Shown here piece by piece: positions 63,759 to 64,000 of a DNA stretch of 64,000 nt (the first letter of the stretch is position 1; each line of letters starts with the position of its first letter). Where the stretch lies: assembly GCA_029719485.1 (NCBI GenBank), contig CP120722.1, forward strand, positions 2,852,001-2,916,000, given 5' to 3'. Origin of the DNA: Kiritimatiellota bacterium B12222 (lineage in GTDB: Bacteria > Verrucomicrobiota > Kiritimatiellia > SS1-B-03-39 > UBA6053). Position numbers and translations under genes: made by a program. The notes under the pieces were generated by a model. That model ran no database searches. It was not told the origin of the DNA and saw only the letters and a program-made list of their open reading frames with translations.

Positions 63759-63846
63759 GAGATCTACTATAACTATACCCGAAAACAACTGAATGTAAAA
63801 TCAACAGCATAGGGGATCCGGTGATGAATGCAGTGCCCCGGTGGGG

Positions 63847-64000
63847 TCACGTCATCCATCCGAAGTGCTGACAACCTTCCAATACACCACTGGTCGCATT
63901 TTCGCTCGCCAGAAAAACACGTGAGCTTTGGTGGCTCTGTTTCGCTGCGGCCATGACCTTTTCAGGCAGGCCTTTACTGGCATTGGCAACAATGATGGCC
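63847..64000 (-). CDS. C-terminal end of an unidentified protein (partial, 5' end outside window)
   Basis: An open minus-strand frame runs from the window edge to a TGA at 63847-63849. The 51 residues read AIIVANASKGLPEKVMAAAK... and end LEGCQHFGWMT. I do not recognise the family. The frame has no internal stop, and codon use looks like that of neighbours. Confidence 0.5.
   Translation of the reverse strand, partial: AIIVANASKGLPEKVMAAAKQSHQSSRVFLASENATSGVLEGCQHFGWMT

Overview
The window is a 64 kb piece of a Gram-negative bacterial chromosome of moderate GC. It is gene-dense, with many ATGA-type overlaps. Lipid A genes (fabZ, lpxA, lpxI, lpxB), kdsD, secretin and pseudopilin genes, lipoproteins and a BamE-like protein show an outer membrane. 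A chlamydia-like V-ATPase operon that includes a DUF2764 gene, zinc-ribbon Ser/Thr kinases, a short glutamyl-tRNA reductase and a secreted DUF4886 multidomain protein together suggest the PVC group, most likely Verrucomicrobiota (Opitutae-like). That placement is inference; there is no rRNA in the window. I see no insertion sequence, prophage or CRISPR array.

Left part (1-16 kb): a truncated spermidine-synthase-like gene overlaps a zinc-ribbon Ser/Thr kinase next to tRNA-Arg(CCT). Then comes a tight fabZ-lpxA-gspD-gspE-gspF operon, followed at once by a hybrid histidine kinase, a response regulator/kinase, a receiver-only protein and a protein resembling a histidine kinase with a decayed catalytic domain. 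Next are tpx, two small exported proteins, a second zinc-ribbon kinase and a divergent small zinc-ribbon coiled-coil protein.

Middle (16-30 kb): a structured 580-bp intergenic region, rpsT with its own promoter and terminator, and hemA-asmA-like-carA on the minus strand. Then comes a four-gene pseudopilin-like operon behind a good sigma-54 promoter match, rsfS (apparently leaderless), an M16 protease, a two-domain polyphosphate:AMP phosphotransferase and a membrane-anchored protein of unknown function.

Right-middle (30-47 kb, mostly minus strand): a V-ATPase operon (E-DUF2764-A-B-D-I-K), whose K subunit keeps residues of the Na+-binding site known from Enterococcus hirae; a class I fumarase; a WecA-type transferase fused to a CapD-like nucleotide-binding half; and a run of glycosyltransferase, kdsD, uppP, AEC transporter, cdd and purB. 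nrdR reads divergently, with an inverted repeat inside its promoter.

Right end (47-64 kb): a GH31 glycosidase is divergent from the large secreted DUF4886/Ig protein. Then a DUF4190-pilin-like chimera, metY with a hairpin-rich leader, DUF3465, the lpxI-lpxB-glycosyltransferase operon, mfd, a lipoprotein, tRNA-Phe, a BamE-like exported protein and a partial gene at the edge. The recurring themes are envelope building (lipid A, undecaprenyl phosphate, KDO, glycosyl transfer), secretion or pilus machinery, and phospho-signalling.
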